A stretch of 63,991 bases of DNA from Streptomyces sp. NRRL S-31 (GTDB taxonomy: Bacteria > Actinomycetota > Actinomycetes > Streptomycetales > Streptomycetaceae), in NCBI RefSeq assembly GCF_000718775.1, contig NZ_JOCB01000055.1, positions 1-63,991 of the forward strand, read 5' to 3'. The notes below the pieces were generated by a model that was given only the letters and a program-made list of their open reading frames with translations, was not told where the DNA came from and did no database searches. Below, piece by piece: positions 53,558-61,767 of the stretch. Each line of letters begins with the position of its first letter. Position 1 is the stretch's first letter. Position numbers and translations under genes: made by a program.

Positions 53558-54516
53558 GCCACGGGCTCCTTGCTGTCGGTGGTCTGCCCGGTCAGTCGCA
53601 GGAAGACGTCGTCGAGGGTGGGCGGCCGGATGCTCGCGTCCAGCAACGGCACGCCGGCCGTGTCTAGTTCACGCACCAGGCGGGGCAGGGTCAGGGTCGG
53701 GTCGGTGGTGACCGCGCCGACGGCGTGGCGCACGCGGTCGAACACCGGCTCCCGGCCCGTCAGCCGGTCGAGCACTGCCGCTGCCCGCGGCAGCGCGTCC
53801 GCGTCCGCGACCACCGCCTCCGCGTGCGAGCCGACGGCCGCCTTGAGTTCGGCGGGGGAACCGGTGTGCGCGACCCGGCCCCGGTCCACCAGGGCGATGT
53901 CGTCGGCGAGCCGGTCGGCCTCCTCCAGGTACTGCGTGGTCAGCAGCACCGTCGTGCCCTCCGCCTTCAGTTCGCGCACCGCCTGCCAGACGCGGGCGCG
54001 GCTGGCGGGGTCGAGTCCCGTGGTCGGCTCGTCCAGGAAGAGCACGTCGGGGCGGCGGACCAGGCTCGCGGCGAGGTCCAGCCGGCGCCGCATGCCGCCG
54101 GAGTACGTCGACGCCCTGCGGTCCGCGGCCCCGGTCAGTCCGAAGCGCTCCAGCAGTTCGTCGGCGCGGGCGCGGGCGGCCGGTCCGCGCACCCGGTGCA
54201 GCCGGGCGAACAGCCGCAGGTTCTCCCGGCCGGTGAGGTCCCCGTCGACCGAGGCGTACTGCCCGGTGACACCGATGCGGCGCCGCACGGCCGCCGCCTC
54301 CCGGACCAGGTCGTGCCCGGCGACGCGGGCCGAGCCGCTGTCCGGGCGCAGCAGCGTGGTCAGCAGCCGCACCGCCGTCGTCTTCCCCGCCCCGTTGGGC
54401 CCCAGCAGCCCGCAGACCGTGCCCTCGGCGACGGCCAGGTCCAGCCCGCGCAGGGCGCGCACGGCGCCGAAGCGCTTCTCCAGACCTTCACTAAGTACGG
54501 TGTACGTAGTAGTCAT
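53554..54516 (-). CDS. DrrA-type ABC exporter ATPase
   Basis: The 320-residue ATPase has Walker A GPNGAGKTTAVRLL, Q-loop VTGQYASVDGDLTGRENL, signature YSGGMRRRLDLAASL and Walker B VLFLDEPTTGLD. A C-terminal extension with LDDVFLRLTGQ is typical of DrrA and carries the conserved end of the group. ATG 54516 is used. Its codons 2 to 8 lie inside the first operator palindrome, so regulator binding would also cover the start. The stop overlaps the permease start by 4 bp. Confidence 0.9.
   Translation of the reverse strand: MTTTYTVLSEGLEKRFGAVRALRGLDLAVAEGTVCGLLGPNGAGKTTAVRLLTTLLRPDSGSARVAGHDLVREAAAVRRRIGVTGQYASVDGDLTGRENLRLFARLHRVRGPAARARADELLERFGLTGAADRRASTYSGGMRRRLDLAASLVRRPDVLFLDEPTTGLDPASRARVWQAVRELKAEGTTVLLTTQYLEEADRLADDIALVDRGRVAHTGSPAELKAAVGSHAEAVVADADALPRAAAVLDRLTGREPVFDRVRHAVGAVTTDPTLTLPRLVRELDTAGVPLLDASIRPPTLDDVFLRLTGQTTDSKEPVA
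54491..54509. promoter_or_regulatory. TetR operator 1, inside the ATPase start
   Basis: CTAAGTAC-GGT-GTACGTAG has 7 of 8 bases paired in each arm around a GGT centre at 54499-54501. It covers codons 2 to 8 of the ABC ATPase gene. It shares the GTAC-GGT-GTACGTA core with operator 2. Confidence 0.7.
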
Positions 54517-54534
54517 GCCGGGACCATAGCGCAC

Positions 54535-54551
54535 TACGTACGGTGTACGTA
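54535..54551. promoter_or_regulatory. TetR operator 2, between the divergent genes
   Basis: TACGTACGGTGTACGTA is a perfect palindrome of two 7-bp arms around GGT (54542-54544). Its centre is 43 bp, about four helical turns, from the centre of operator 1. It is 29 bp before the TetR start. Confidence 0.8.
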
Positions 54552-54579
54552 ACTAGGATGGAGGCCGAGGTGATGACCG

Positions 54580-55323
54580 ATGGCAGACCGAGGGGCCGTC
54601 CCCGAGGTGATCTGGGCGCGTCCCGAGCGCGCCGGCCGGGGCCCGAGGCCGGCGTACACGCGCGACGACGTCGCCGCCGCCGCCGTCCGGATCGCCGACG
54701 CGCGGGGGCTGGACGCGGTGTCGATGCGGCACGTGGCGGCCGAACTGGGCTGCGGCACCATGTCGCTGTACAACTACGTCCCCCGCAAGGAGGACCTGTA
54801 CGAGCTGATGATGGACGCGGTCGCCGCGGAGCACGAGCTGTGGGAGCCGAGCGGTGACTGGCGGGCCGATCTGCGCCGGGTCGGGCACCAGACCCGCGCG
54901 CTGATGCGGCGCCACCCGTGGGTGCCGCGGCTGATGTCCCCCGTCCACGGCTTCAGCCCGCACGCCCTGCGCTTCCTGGAACACTGCCTGGCCTGCCTGG
55001 ACCCGCTGGAGGCGGCCAACGGCACCAAGATCGAACTGATCGCCATGCTGAACGGCGTCGTGACGACGTACGTCCGCAACGAACTCGACACCGCCGAACG
55101 GGCGCGCGCCCTGCCCTGGTCCCAGGAGGAGGAGGACGCGGCGCGCGCCGGCTACCTGGGCGGCCGGCTCGCCTCCGGCGCGTATCCGAGGATGGCGGCG
55201 GCCTTCCGGGAGGACTTCGGGCCGGTCGACCTGGAAGCGGTGTTCGAGCGGGCGCTGGAGCGGGTCCTCGACGCGTTCGCGCCGCACCGGCCGGGCCCGG
55301 CCCCGGAACGCGACGCCAAGTGA
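54580..55323 (+). CDS. TetR-family regulator of the divergent ABC exporter
   Basis: The 247-residue protein has an N-terminal helix-turn-helix (AAAVRIADARGLDAVSMRHVAAELG, given as AAAVRIADARGL and DAVSMRHVAAELG, then TMSLYNYVPRKEDL with the recognition helix). The C-terminal TetR_C domain contains IELIAMLNGVVTTYVRNEL. It probably represses itself and the exporter from two nearly identical operators. ATG 54580 has GAGG 10 nt upstream; other ATGs nearby are in another frame. Confidence 0.88.
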   Translation: MADRGAVPEVIWARPERAGRGPRPAYTRDDVAAAAVRIADARGLDAVSMRHVAAELGCGTMSLYNYVPRKEDLYELMMDAVAAEHELWEPSGDWRADLRRVGHQTRALMRRHPWVPRLMSPVHGFSPHALRFLEHCLACLDPLEAANGTKIELIAMLNGVVTTYVRNELDTAERARALPWSQEEEDAARAGYLGGRLASGAYPRMAAAFREDFGPVDLEAVFERALERVLDAFAPHRPGPAPERDAK

Positions 55324-55392
55324 ACGAGGAGCGGGCCGAGGGCACCGGGGACACCCCCGGCCGGAGACGGCCCCGCGCCGCCGTACGCCCGG

Positions 55393-56547
55393 TCAGACCA
55401 GAGTGAACTGGCCCTCGGGGCCCTCTTCGCGGTGGTCCAGCACGGAGGCGGGGCGGCGGGCCGGGCCGGGGGGCGGCAGGACGCCCGCCTCCCGCAGGCC
55501 GGTCGCCGTGACGGCCGACACCAGCGTCAACCCGGCCCGCTCCGCCCGTACGCCGGCCAGCAGCGCCAGGACGGTGATCAGTTCCAGCAGCTCCGAGGTC
55601 CAGCTCTGCGGCCAGGCCGCCGGACGGATCGCGTCGAGCGTGCCCGGCTCGGCCGGCGCGGTGCGGGCCGCGAACCAGCTCTCCAGGACCCGGACCCCGG
55701 CCACCTCGAAGTCCCACGCCGCGGACGGGACGGGGGAGATCCGGCCCTCGTCCAGGTGCAGGGTCTCCTCGTCGCGGTCGTAGCGGAGGGTGCGGGGGAG
55801 GCCCGGCAGGGGTGCGCGGACGTACGGCCGGCGACCGCCCGGCAGCTTGGGGCGTTCCCCGTCCCGGCGCATCAGCCACAGCGCCCGGCGGCCCAGCTCC
55901 ACACCGGCCGCCCACACGCCGGGGTCGTCCGTGAGCGGCACGGCGAGGTCGGGGCGGGCCGTCGCCAGGATCCACGCCAGCACGTCGGACGCGGTGGGGC
56001 GGGCGCCCAGCCGGGCCGCGAGGTGGTCCAGCAGACCGGGGGCCAGGTTCGGTTCCGTGCCGCCGGGGCGGCGGTGCAGCGGGCGGACGCGGCCGGTGCG
56101 CAGTGTGGGCAGCAGCCCGGTCGCCAGCAGCGGGAGGCCGGCGTCCCCGGTCTCGACCGTGAAGACCTGACGGGCGTCCGCCACCCGCCACAGCTCCGGG
56201 CGGGCGGCGTCGATCAACCGGTGGTCCGGGATCAGCCACCGCTCGTCGAACGGCGCGGCCAGCACCCGGACCGGCTCCGCGCAGGGTCCCGTGGCACGCG
56301 CGAGCCGCTCCGTACCGGTGGGCCGGCCCGGCAACTGGCCCACCGCCGAGGTGAGATCACGGGCGCGGCTCGGTCCGAACAGTGCCTCGCGGTCCGGCCC
56401 CCCGGCCTTCAGCAGGGCGTCCCAGCGGGCCCTCAGCGCGGCCGGATCGGGCGCCGTCGGCCAGGCGCGGCCCAGCCGCAGGGGTGCGACGGACCACGGC
56501 ATGAGGTCCGCCAGCGGCGGAGCGTCGTCGTGCGTCACGCTCGGCAT
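55393..56547 (-). CDS. orphan type ISP restriction-modification specificity domain
   Basis: The 384-residue protein resembles the C-terminal target-recognition domain of type ISP restriction-modification enzymes such as LlaBIII. Blocks are RLARATGPCAEPVRVLAAPFDERW (given as RLARATGPCAEPV and RVLAAPFDERW), RPLHRRPGGTEPNLAPGLL and WPQSWTSELLELITVLALL. The helicase, nuclease and methyltransferase parts of a real type ISP enzyme (about 1500 residues) are missing and not encoded nearby. Similar solitary proteins occur in many Streptomyces. It may bind DNA or nucleotide-like ligands, but the function is not known. Confidence 0.65.
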   Translation of the reverse strand: MPSVTHDDAPPLADLMPWSVAPLRLGRAWPTAPDPAALRARWDALLKAGGPDREALFGPSRARDLTSAVGQLPGRPTGTERLARATGPCAEPVRVLAAPFDERWLIPDHRLIDAARPELWRVADARQVFTVETGDAGLPLLATGLLPTLRTGRVRPLHRRPGGTEPNLAPGLLDHLAARLGARPTASDVLAWILATARPDLAVPLTDDPGVWAAGVELGRRALWLMRRDGERPKLPGGRRPYVRAPLPGLPRTLRYDRDEETLHLDEGRISPVPSAAWDFEVAGVRVLESWFAARTAPAEPGTLDAIRPAAWPQSWTSELLELITVLALLAGVRAERAGLTLVSAVTATGLREAGVLPPPGPARRPASVLDHREEGPEGQFTLV

Positions 56548-56572
56548 GGTACGGCCTGGACCGTCCCCGGGA

Positions 56573-57322
56573 TCAGGTGGCGTCGAGGGTGACGGTGAAC
56601 GAGAAGCGGTCCCCCCGGTAGTGGATGACCGCCACGTCCAGCACCCGGCCCTCGGTGTCGTACGTCACGCCCGTGTAGTGCAGGATCGGGCTGAGCAGCG
56701 GGACCTGGAGCAGCCGTGCCGTCTCCGGGTCGGCGAGCCGGGCCTGCACGGTGTCCGTGATCCGGCTGATGTCCGCCTTCACCACGTCCCGCAGCACCTT
56801 CGTCATCGGCCAGCGGACCAGGTCGTCCGGGTCGACGCGGTCGGCCAGGTCGGGCCGGACGTGGTTGACGGCGTGGTTGGTCGGCTCGCCGGTCTTCTCG
56901 TCGCTGCGCAGCCGGTGGTAGGCCGCGACCTCCGCGAGGTCCGGGAAGTACTCGGCGAGCCCGGCCGGCACCGGCACCCGCCCGTGGTCCAGCAGTTCGG
57001 TCGTCATCCCGGACTGCTGGGCCACGATCGCGTCCACCGAGCCCAGTAGCCGCACCGGCGCCCCGCGCCGGACCCCGGGCTCGATGAACGTGCCGCGCCG
57101 CCGGTGCCGGCTGATCAGCCCCTCGTCCTCCAGCTCCTTCAGCGCCTGCCGCATGGTCAGCACGCTCACGCCGTAGTGCTCCGCCAGCCGTTCCTCGGTG
57201 GGCAGGCGCAGCGGGTCCTCGGGGGAGCGGCCCAGTATCGAGGCGCGCAGCGACTGCGACACCTGGTACCACAGCGGCAGTTTGCGGTTCAGGACGATCG
57301 AATCCGGAGCGAAGGAGGTCAC
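56573..57322 (-). CDS. GntR/HutC-type regulator
   Basis: The 249-residue protein has a winged-helix DNA-binding domain (PLWYQVSQSLRASILG, LAEHYGVSVLTMRQALKELEDEG with the recognition helix) and a UTRA ligand-binding domain (SPILHYTGVTYDTEGRVLDVAVIHYRGDRF, quoted as SPILHYTGVTYD and GRVLDVAVIHYRGDRF). It lies 55 bp downstream of hmgA on the same strand, so it likely controls homogentisate breakdown, sensing an intermediate. GTG 57322 has AAGGAGG-like CCTCC upstream on the other strand only, so the ribosome site is uncertain. Confidence 0.85.
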   Translation of the reverse strand: MTSFAPDSIVLNRKLPLWYQVSQSLRASILGRSPEDPLRLPTEERLAEHYGVSVLTMRQALKELEDEGLISRHRRRGTFIEPGVRRGAPVRLLGSVDAIVAQQSGMTTELLDHGRVPVPAGLAEYFPDLAEVAAYHRLRSDEKTGEPTNHAVNHVRPDLADRVDPDDLVRWPMTKVLRDVVKADISRITDTVQARLADPETARLLQVPLLSPILHYTGVTYDTEGRVLDVAVIHYRGDRFSFTVTLDAT

Positions 57323-57377
57323 GCGGCTATCCGTACCTGGCGGGGAACGTCGGGCGCAATGGTGGCCGGCCGGGCCG

Positions 57378-58688
57378 TCACCCCCGGAAGTGACGCTCCA
57401 GCCCCTGCCACACGTCGTCGTAGCGCCGCTGGAGGTGGTCCGCCCCGGCGGCCTGCGGGGTGAGCGTCACCGGCCAGCGGGTCTCGAACATGAAGGCCAG
57501 CCCGTCGTCGATCCTGTGCGGCTTCAGCTCGGCCGCGCTCGCCCGGTCGAACGTCTCCCGGTCCGGGCCGTGCGCCGACATCATGTTGTGCAGCGAGCCG
57601 CCGCCGGGCACGAAGCCCTCCGCCTTGGCGTCGTACGCGCCCTCGACCAGGCCCATGTACTCGCTCATCACGTTCCGGTGGAAGTAGGGCGGCCGGAAGG
57701 TGTCCTCACCCACCAGCCAGCGGGGCGCGAAGACCACGAAGTCCACGCCGGCCAGGCCCGGGGTGTCCGACGGGGAGGTCAGCACCGTGAAGATCGACGG
57801 ATCGGGGTGGTCATAGGAGATGGTGCCGATCACATTGAAACGGCGCAGGTCATAGGCGTACGGCACATGGTTGCCGTGCCAGGCGACCACATCCAGCGGG
57901 CTGTGGTCGTAGGTGGCCGTCCAGAGGTTGCCGCAGAACTTGTTGACCACCTCCACCGGGCCCTCGACGTCCTCGTACGCGGCGACCGGCGCCCGGAAGT
58001 CGCGGGGGTTGGCCAGCCCGTTGGCGCCGATCGGCCCGAGGTCGGGCAGTTGGAACGGCGCCCCGTAGTTCTCGCAGACATAACCGCGAGCCGACTCGTC
58101 CAGCAGCTCCACACGGAAGCGCACCCCGCGCGGGATCAGAGCGACATGGGCCGGCTCCACATGGAGCCGGCCGAACTCGGTGTGCAGCAGCAGCCCGCCG
58201 CGCTCCGGCACGATCAGCAGCTCTCCGTCGGCGTCGGAGAAGACCCGCTCCATCGAGGCGTTGGCGTGGTACAGGTGCACGGCCATGCCCGTGCGCTGGG
58301 TCGCGTCGCCGTTGCCGCCCAGGGTCCACAGGCCGCCCAGGAAGTCGGTGCCGGCCGGCGGCTCCGGCAGCGGGTTCCAGCGCAGCCGGTTGGGGTCGGG
58401 CACCGTCTCGGCGAAGGGGGCCGTACGGATCGCGCCGTTGCCGGTGCGGGTGAACGCCGGGTGGGCGGCCGAGGGGCGGACGCGGTAGAGCCAGGAGCGC
58501 CGGTTGTGCGCCCGGGGCTCGGTGAACGCCGTACCGCTCAGCTGCTCGGCGTACAGGCCGAGCGGCGCGCGCTGCGGCGAGTTGCGGCCCTCGGGCAGGG
58601 CGCCCGGAACCGCCTCCGAGGCGTGTTCATTGCCGAACCCGGTCAGATACGACAGCCCCTCGGCGGTCTTCCGCGCGTCCCCGCTCAT
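57378..58688 (-). CDS. hmgA: homogentisate 1,2-dioxygenase
   Basis: The 436-residue enzyme opens the ring of homogentisate in phenylalanine and tyrosine breakdown. Blocks are [34 protein letters not shown], and the iron-binding [18 protein letters not shown] with its His and Glu, followed by [15 protein letters not shown] with the last His. ATG 58688 has GGAG 6 nt upstream. Upstream reading into 58955 is not protein-like. A 24-bp palindrome (58725-58748) is in its promoter. Maleylacetoacetate isomerase and fumarylacetoacetase genes are not in the window. Confidence 0.95.
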   Translation of the reverse strand: MSGDARKTAEGLSYLTGFGNEHASEAVPGALPEGRNSPQRAPLGLYAEQLSGTAFTEPRAHNRRSWLYRVRPSAAHPAFTRTGNGAIRTAPFAETVPDPNRLRWNPLPEPPAGTDFLGGLWTLGGNGDATQRTGMAVHLYHANASMERVFSDADGELLIVPERGGLLLHTEFGRLHVEPAHVALIPRGVRFRVELLDESARGYVCENYGAPFQLPDLGPIGANGLANPRDFRAPVAAYEDVEGPVEVVNKFCGNLWTATYDHSPLDVVAWHGNHVPYAYDLRRFNVIGTISYDHPDPSIFTVLTSPSDTPGLAGVDFVVFAPRWLVGEDTFRPPYFHRNVMSEYMGLVEGAYDAKAEGFVPGGGSLHNMMSAHGPDRETFDRASAAELKPHRIDDGLAFMFETRWPVTLTPQAAGADHLQRRYDDVWQGLERHFRG

Positions 58689-58724
58689 GTTCGCTCCATC
58701 GCTCTCGATCGCTCTCGCGTCCCG

Positions 58725-58748
58725 ATTCCTATGCATCACCGTAGGAAT
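58725..58748. promoter_or_regulatory. palindromic operator candidate upstream of hmgA
   Basis: ATTCCTA (58725-58731) and TAGGAAT (58742-58748) form perfect 7-bp arms with a 10-bp spacer, about 37 bp upstream of the hmgA start. The neighbouring GntR regulator is the obvious candidate to bind it, although GntR/HutC sites usually have shorter spacers. Confidence 0.6.
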
Positions 58749-58856
58749 GAGTGGGGGCCCGCGCAAGAGGGGGTCCCGGTCCTCCCGCCGGGGGAGGGCG
58801 AGAACCGGACTCCAGGGGGATCCGGGGCGGCTCCGCGCTGTTCTACGCTCCCGGGC

Positions 58857-59399
58857 ATGTCGTGGACGAAGTGGACGCGCGGACCCCTGGCCGCGCTCGC
58901 GGTGTGCGCCCTGCTGCCCTTCGGGGCGGCGGCCTGCGCGCCCGGTGCGGCGCACGGGGACCCGGTGTCGTCCTCACCCGTGGGGAAGGTGCTGGACGGC
59001 ACCGACGAGACCGGCCGCAACCTGCGCGAGGTGCCCCCGAAGGACGCGCCCGAGGTCGCCGTCGAGGTCATCCCGGACGCGGCCGGCGGCTGGGACGTCC
59101 GGCTCGCCTTCCGGCACTTCCGCTGCTCCGCGCCCGGCGCCCGGCCGGCGGCCGTGATGGGCCGCGGGGTCGCCCACCTCCTCGTCGACGGCCACCGGGT
59201 CGCCCGGCTGCGCACCCCCGCGTACCACCTGGCCGCCGGCCGCGTCCCGCACGGCACCCACCGGATCACCGCCCGGCTGTACGCCGACGACGGCACGGTG
59301 TGGGCGGTGCGCGGCAAGCCGGTCGAGAACACCGCCGACATCACGGTGTCCGACGCGGAGCGGGCCGCACCGCGGCCGCCGGCCGCGGCCGGCACCTGA
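58857..59399 (+). CDS. hypothetical lipoprotein
   Basis: The 180-residue protein has a signal peptide with a possible lipobox (GAAAC, Cys 27) and a compact domain of about 120 residues with [19 protein letters not shown] and [20 protein letters not shown], which look like beta strands. I do not recognise the fold. ATG 58857 is used. Divergent from hmgA with 168 bp between. It is unlinked to the TetR gene that follows 152 bp later. Confidence 0.65.
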   Translation: MSWTKWTRGPLAALAVCALLPFGAAACAPGAAHGDPVSSSPVGKVLDGTDETGRNLREVPPKDAPEVAVEVIPDAAGGWDVRLAFRHFRCSAPGARPAAVMGRGVAHLLVDGHRVARLRTPAYHLAAGRVPHGTHRITARLYADDGTVWAVRGKPVENTADITVSDAERAAPRPPAAAGT

Positions 59400-59551
59400 G
59401 CGCCCGTCAACCGGGCCCGCATCGCACCCCGGTGGCGCCGGCGGCGGCGGCGCGGGGCCGCCGGGAAGGGGCCGTCCCCGCGCGTGAGTGCACGGGCCAC
59501 CCTTCTCCGTACTCTGGGACGAGCTTCACCGGACCCCGGCGGAAAGGCATC

Positions 59552-60169
59552 ATGAAGCCCGTGCCCCACGCGACATCGCTGCGCCGCGCGCCCGTCCAGC
59601 GGCGCAGCGCCGAACGGCTGACCAGGATCCTGGACGCCTGCGCCGCCCTCCTCGACGAGGTCGGCTACGACGCCCTGAGCACGCGCGCCGTCGCCCAGCG
59701 CGCCGGCGTGCCGATCGGCTCGGTCTACCGGTTCTTCGGCAACAAGCGGGAGATGGCGGACGCCCTCGCCCAGCGCAACCTGGAGCGGTACGTCGAACGC
59801 GTCACCGAACGGCTGCAAGACGCCCGCCCGGGGGACTGGCGGGCCGCCATGGACGCCGTCCTGGACGAGTACCTCGCCATGAAGCGGACCGCGCCCGGCT
59901 TCTCCCTGGTCGACTTCGGCAACCAGATCCCGGTCGGCTCCCGCCACGGCGAACCCAACACCCGGGTCGCCGACCGGCTCACCGGTCTGCTCGCCGGCCC
60001 GCTGGCCCGTACCCCGGGCCCGGACCTGCGGCGGGCCTTCCTGGTCGCCGTGGAGACCGCCGACACCCTCGTGCAACTGGCCTTCCGGGTCGATCCGCAG
60101 GGGGACGAGGCGATCATCGCCGAGACCCGGGAACTGCTGCGGGCCTACCTGGGGCGCGTGCTCGACTGA
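59552..60169 (+). CDS. TetR-family regulator upstream of the citrate transporter
   Basis: The 205-residue protein has a helix-turn-helix near residues 25-70 (RILDACAALLDEVGYDALST, VAQRAGVPIGSVYRFFGNKREM) and a TetR C-terminal domain. It lies upstream of the CitMHS transporter gene with a 196-bp gap. An inverted repeat in that gap (60300-60308 and 60349-60357) is a plausible target. Ligand unknown; citrate or a metal-citrate complex would fit the neighbour. Confidence 0.82.
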   Translation: MKPVPHATSLRRAPVQRRSAERLTRILDACAALLDEVGYDALSTRAVAQRAGVPIGSVYRFFGNKREMADALAQRNLERYVERVTERLQDARPGDWRAAMDAVLDEYLAMKRTAPGFSLVDFGNQIPVGSRHGEPNTRVADRLTGLLAGPLARTPGPDLRRAFLVAVETADTLVQLAFRVDPQGDEAIIAETRELLRAYLGRVLD

Positions 60170-60299
60170 GGCGGGTCCGGCCGGAACGGACCCGGCCGGC
60201 GCCCCAGCCCACCGCCGCGCACTCCCGCCTCACCGCCGTGACCTGGAATTTTGCGCTTATTGCTCGCGTGTCAACATCTTGTTAACGCCATATCGACGG

Positions 60300-60357
60300 A
60301 CCTAACGTCATCGCACCGCCGACCCCCAGGTGGGATGTTCAAGGGCGAACGTTAGGT
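60300..60357. promoter_or_regulatory. inverted repeat upstream of the citrate transporter
   Basis: ACCTAACGT (60300-60308) and ACGTTAGGT (60349-60357) are exact reverse complements with 40 bp between. The second copy is 8 bp before ATG 60366. Together they could be two half-operators, or a stem in the mRNA that hides the start. A smaller inverted repeat GTTC-N6-GAAC (60337-60350) overlaps the second copy. Confidence 0.45.
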
Positions 60358-60365
60358 ATCCATTC

Positions 60366-61745
60366 ATGTTGACCATCCTCGGCTTCGCCATGATCGCGAC
60401 CTTCCTGGTCCTGATCATGCTGAAGAAGATGTCGCCGATCGCGGCGCTGGTGCTCGTTCCCGCGCTGTTCTGCGTGTTCGTGGGCAAGGGCGCGAAGCTC
60501 GGCGACTACGTCATCGACGGCGTCACCGGCCTCGCCCCCACCGCGGCGATGCTCATGTTCGCGATCGTCTACTTCGGTGTGATGATCGACGTCGGCCTCT
60601 TCGACCCGGTCGTGCGGGGCATCCTGAGGTTCTGCAAGGCCGACCCGCTGCGGATCGTGGTCGGCACGGCGGTGCTCGCCGCGATCGTCTCCCTGGACGG
60701 CGACGGCTCCACCACCTTCATGATCACCGTCTCGGCGATGTACCCGCTGTACAAGCGGCTGAAGATGTCCCTCGTCGTGATGACCGGTGTCGCCGCCATG
60801 GCCAACGGCGTGATGAACACACTGCCCTGGGGCGGCCCCACCGCCCGGGCCGCCACCGCGCTGAAGGTCGACGCGAGCGACATCTTCGTGCCGATGATCC
60901 CGGCCCTCGCCGTGGGCCTGCTGTTCGTCCTCGCCCTCGCCTGCGTCCTCGGCCGCCGCGAGCGCAGGCGGCTCGGCGTGCTCACGCTGGACGAGGTGCT
61001 GGTGGAGGAGACCGAGACGGTCCTCGTCGGCGCCGGCTCCGGTACGCGGCGCGGGACCGGCGGCCTTGCCGCGGGTCTCCCCGACGAGCCCGGGGAGGAG
61101 GGCTTCCAGGGCCTGGACCCGGACCGCCCCACCCTGCGCCCCCGGCTGTACTGGTTCAACGCGCTGCTCACGCTCGTCCTGCTGACCGCCATGATCATGG
61201 AGTGGCTGCCGATCCCGGTGCTCTTCCTGCTCGGCGCGGCCCTCGCCCTGACCGTCAACTACCCGCACATGCCGGACCAGAGGGCTCGCGTCGCCGCCCA
61301 CGCGGAGAACGTCCTCAACGTCTCCGGGATGGTGTTCGCCGCCGCCGTGTTCACCGGCGTCCTCCAGGGCACCGGCATGGTCGACCACATGGCCGGCTGG
61401 CTGGTCGGCAACATCCCCGACGGCCTGGCCCCGCACATGGCCCTGGTCACCGGTGTGCTGAGCATCCCGCTCACGTACTTCATGTCCAACGACGGCTTCT
61501 ACTTCGGCATCCTGCCGGTGCTCGCCGAGGCGGGCCAGGCGCACGGCGTCTCCACGCTGGAGATCGCCCGGGCCTCGATCGTCGGTCAGCCGCTGCACAT
61601 GTCCAGCCCGCTCGTGCCGGCCGTCTACGTCCTGGTCGGCATGGCCAGGGTCGAGTTCGGCGACCACACCCGGTTCGTGGTCAAGTGGGCCGCCCTCACC
61701 TCGCTGGTGGTCCTCGGCGCGGCACTCCTGTTCGGCACCGTCTGA
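60366..61745 (+). CDS. citrate-metal:H+ symporter, CitMHS family
   Basis: The 459-residue membrane protein has about eleven helices and the CitMHS blocks: VSLDGDGSTTFMITVSAMYPL, given as VSLDGDGSTTFM and ITVSAMYPL, GVMNTLPWGGPTARAATAL and FMSNDGFYFGILPVLAEAG. It imports citrate as a complex with Mg2+, Ca2+ or Fe3+. A cytoplasmic loop of about 60 residues with GTRRGTGGLAAG is longer than usual. ATG 60366 is used, with no strong ribosome site. It forms a likely operon with the MFS gene 22 bp downstream. Confidence 0.9.
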   Translation: MLTILGFAMIATFLVLIMLKKMSPIAALVLVPALFCVFVGKGAKLGDYVIDGVTGLAPTAAMLMFAIVYFGVMIDVGLFDPVVRGILRFCKADPLRIVVGTAVLAAIVSLDGDGSTTFMITVSAMYPLYKRLKMSLVVMTGVAAMANGVMNTLPWGGPTARAATALKVDASDIFVPMIPALAVGLLFVLALACVLGRRERRRLGVLTLDEVLVEETETVLVGAGSGTRRGTGGLAAGLPDEPGEEGFQGLDPDRPTLRPRLYWFNALLTLVLLTAMIMEWLPIPVLFLLGAALALTVNYPHMPDQRARVAAHAENVLNVSGMVFAAAVFTGVLQGTGMVDHMAGWLVGNIPDGLAPHMALVTGVLSIPLTYFMSNDGFYFGILPVLAEAGQAHGVSTLEIARASIVGQPLHMSSPLVPAVYVLVGMARVEFGDHTRFVVKWAALTSLVVLGAALLFGTV

Positions 61746-61767
61746 TCCTTCGGAAAGGACACGGCTC

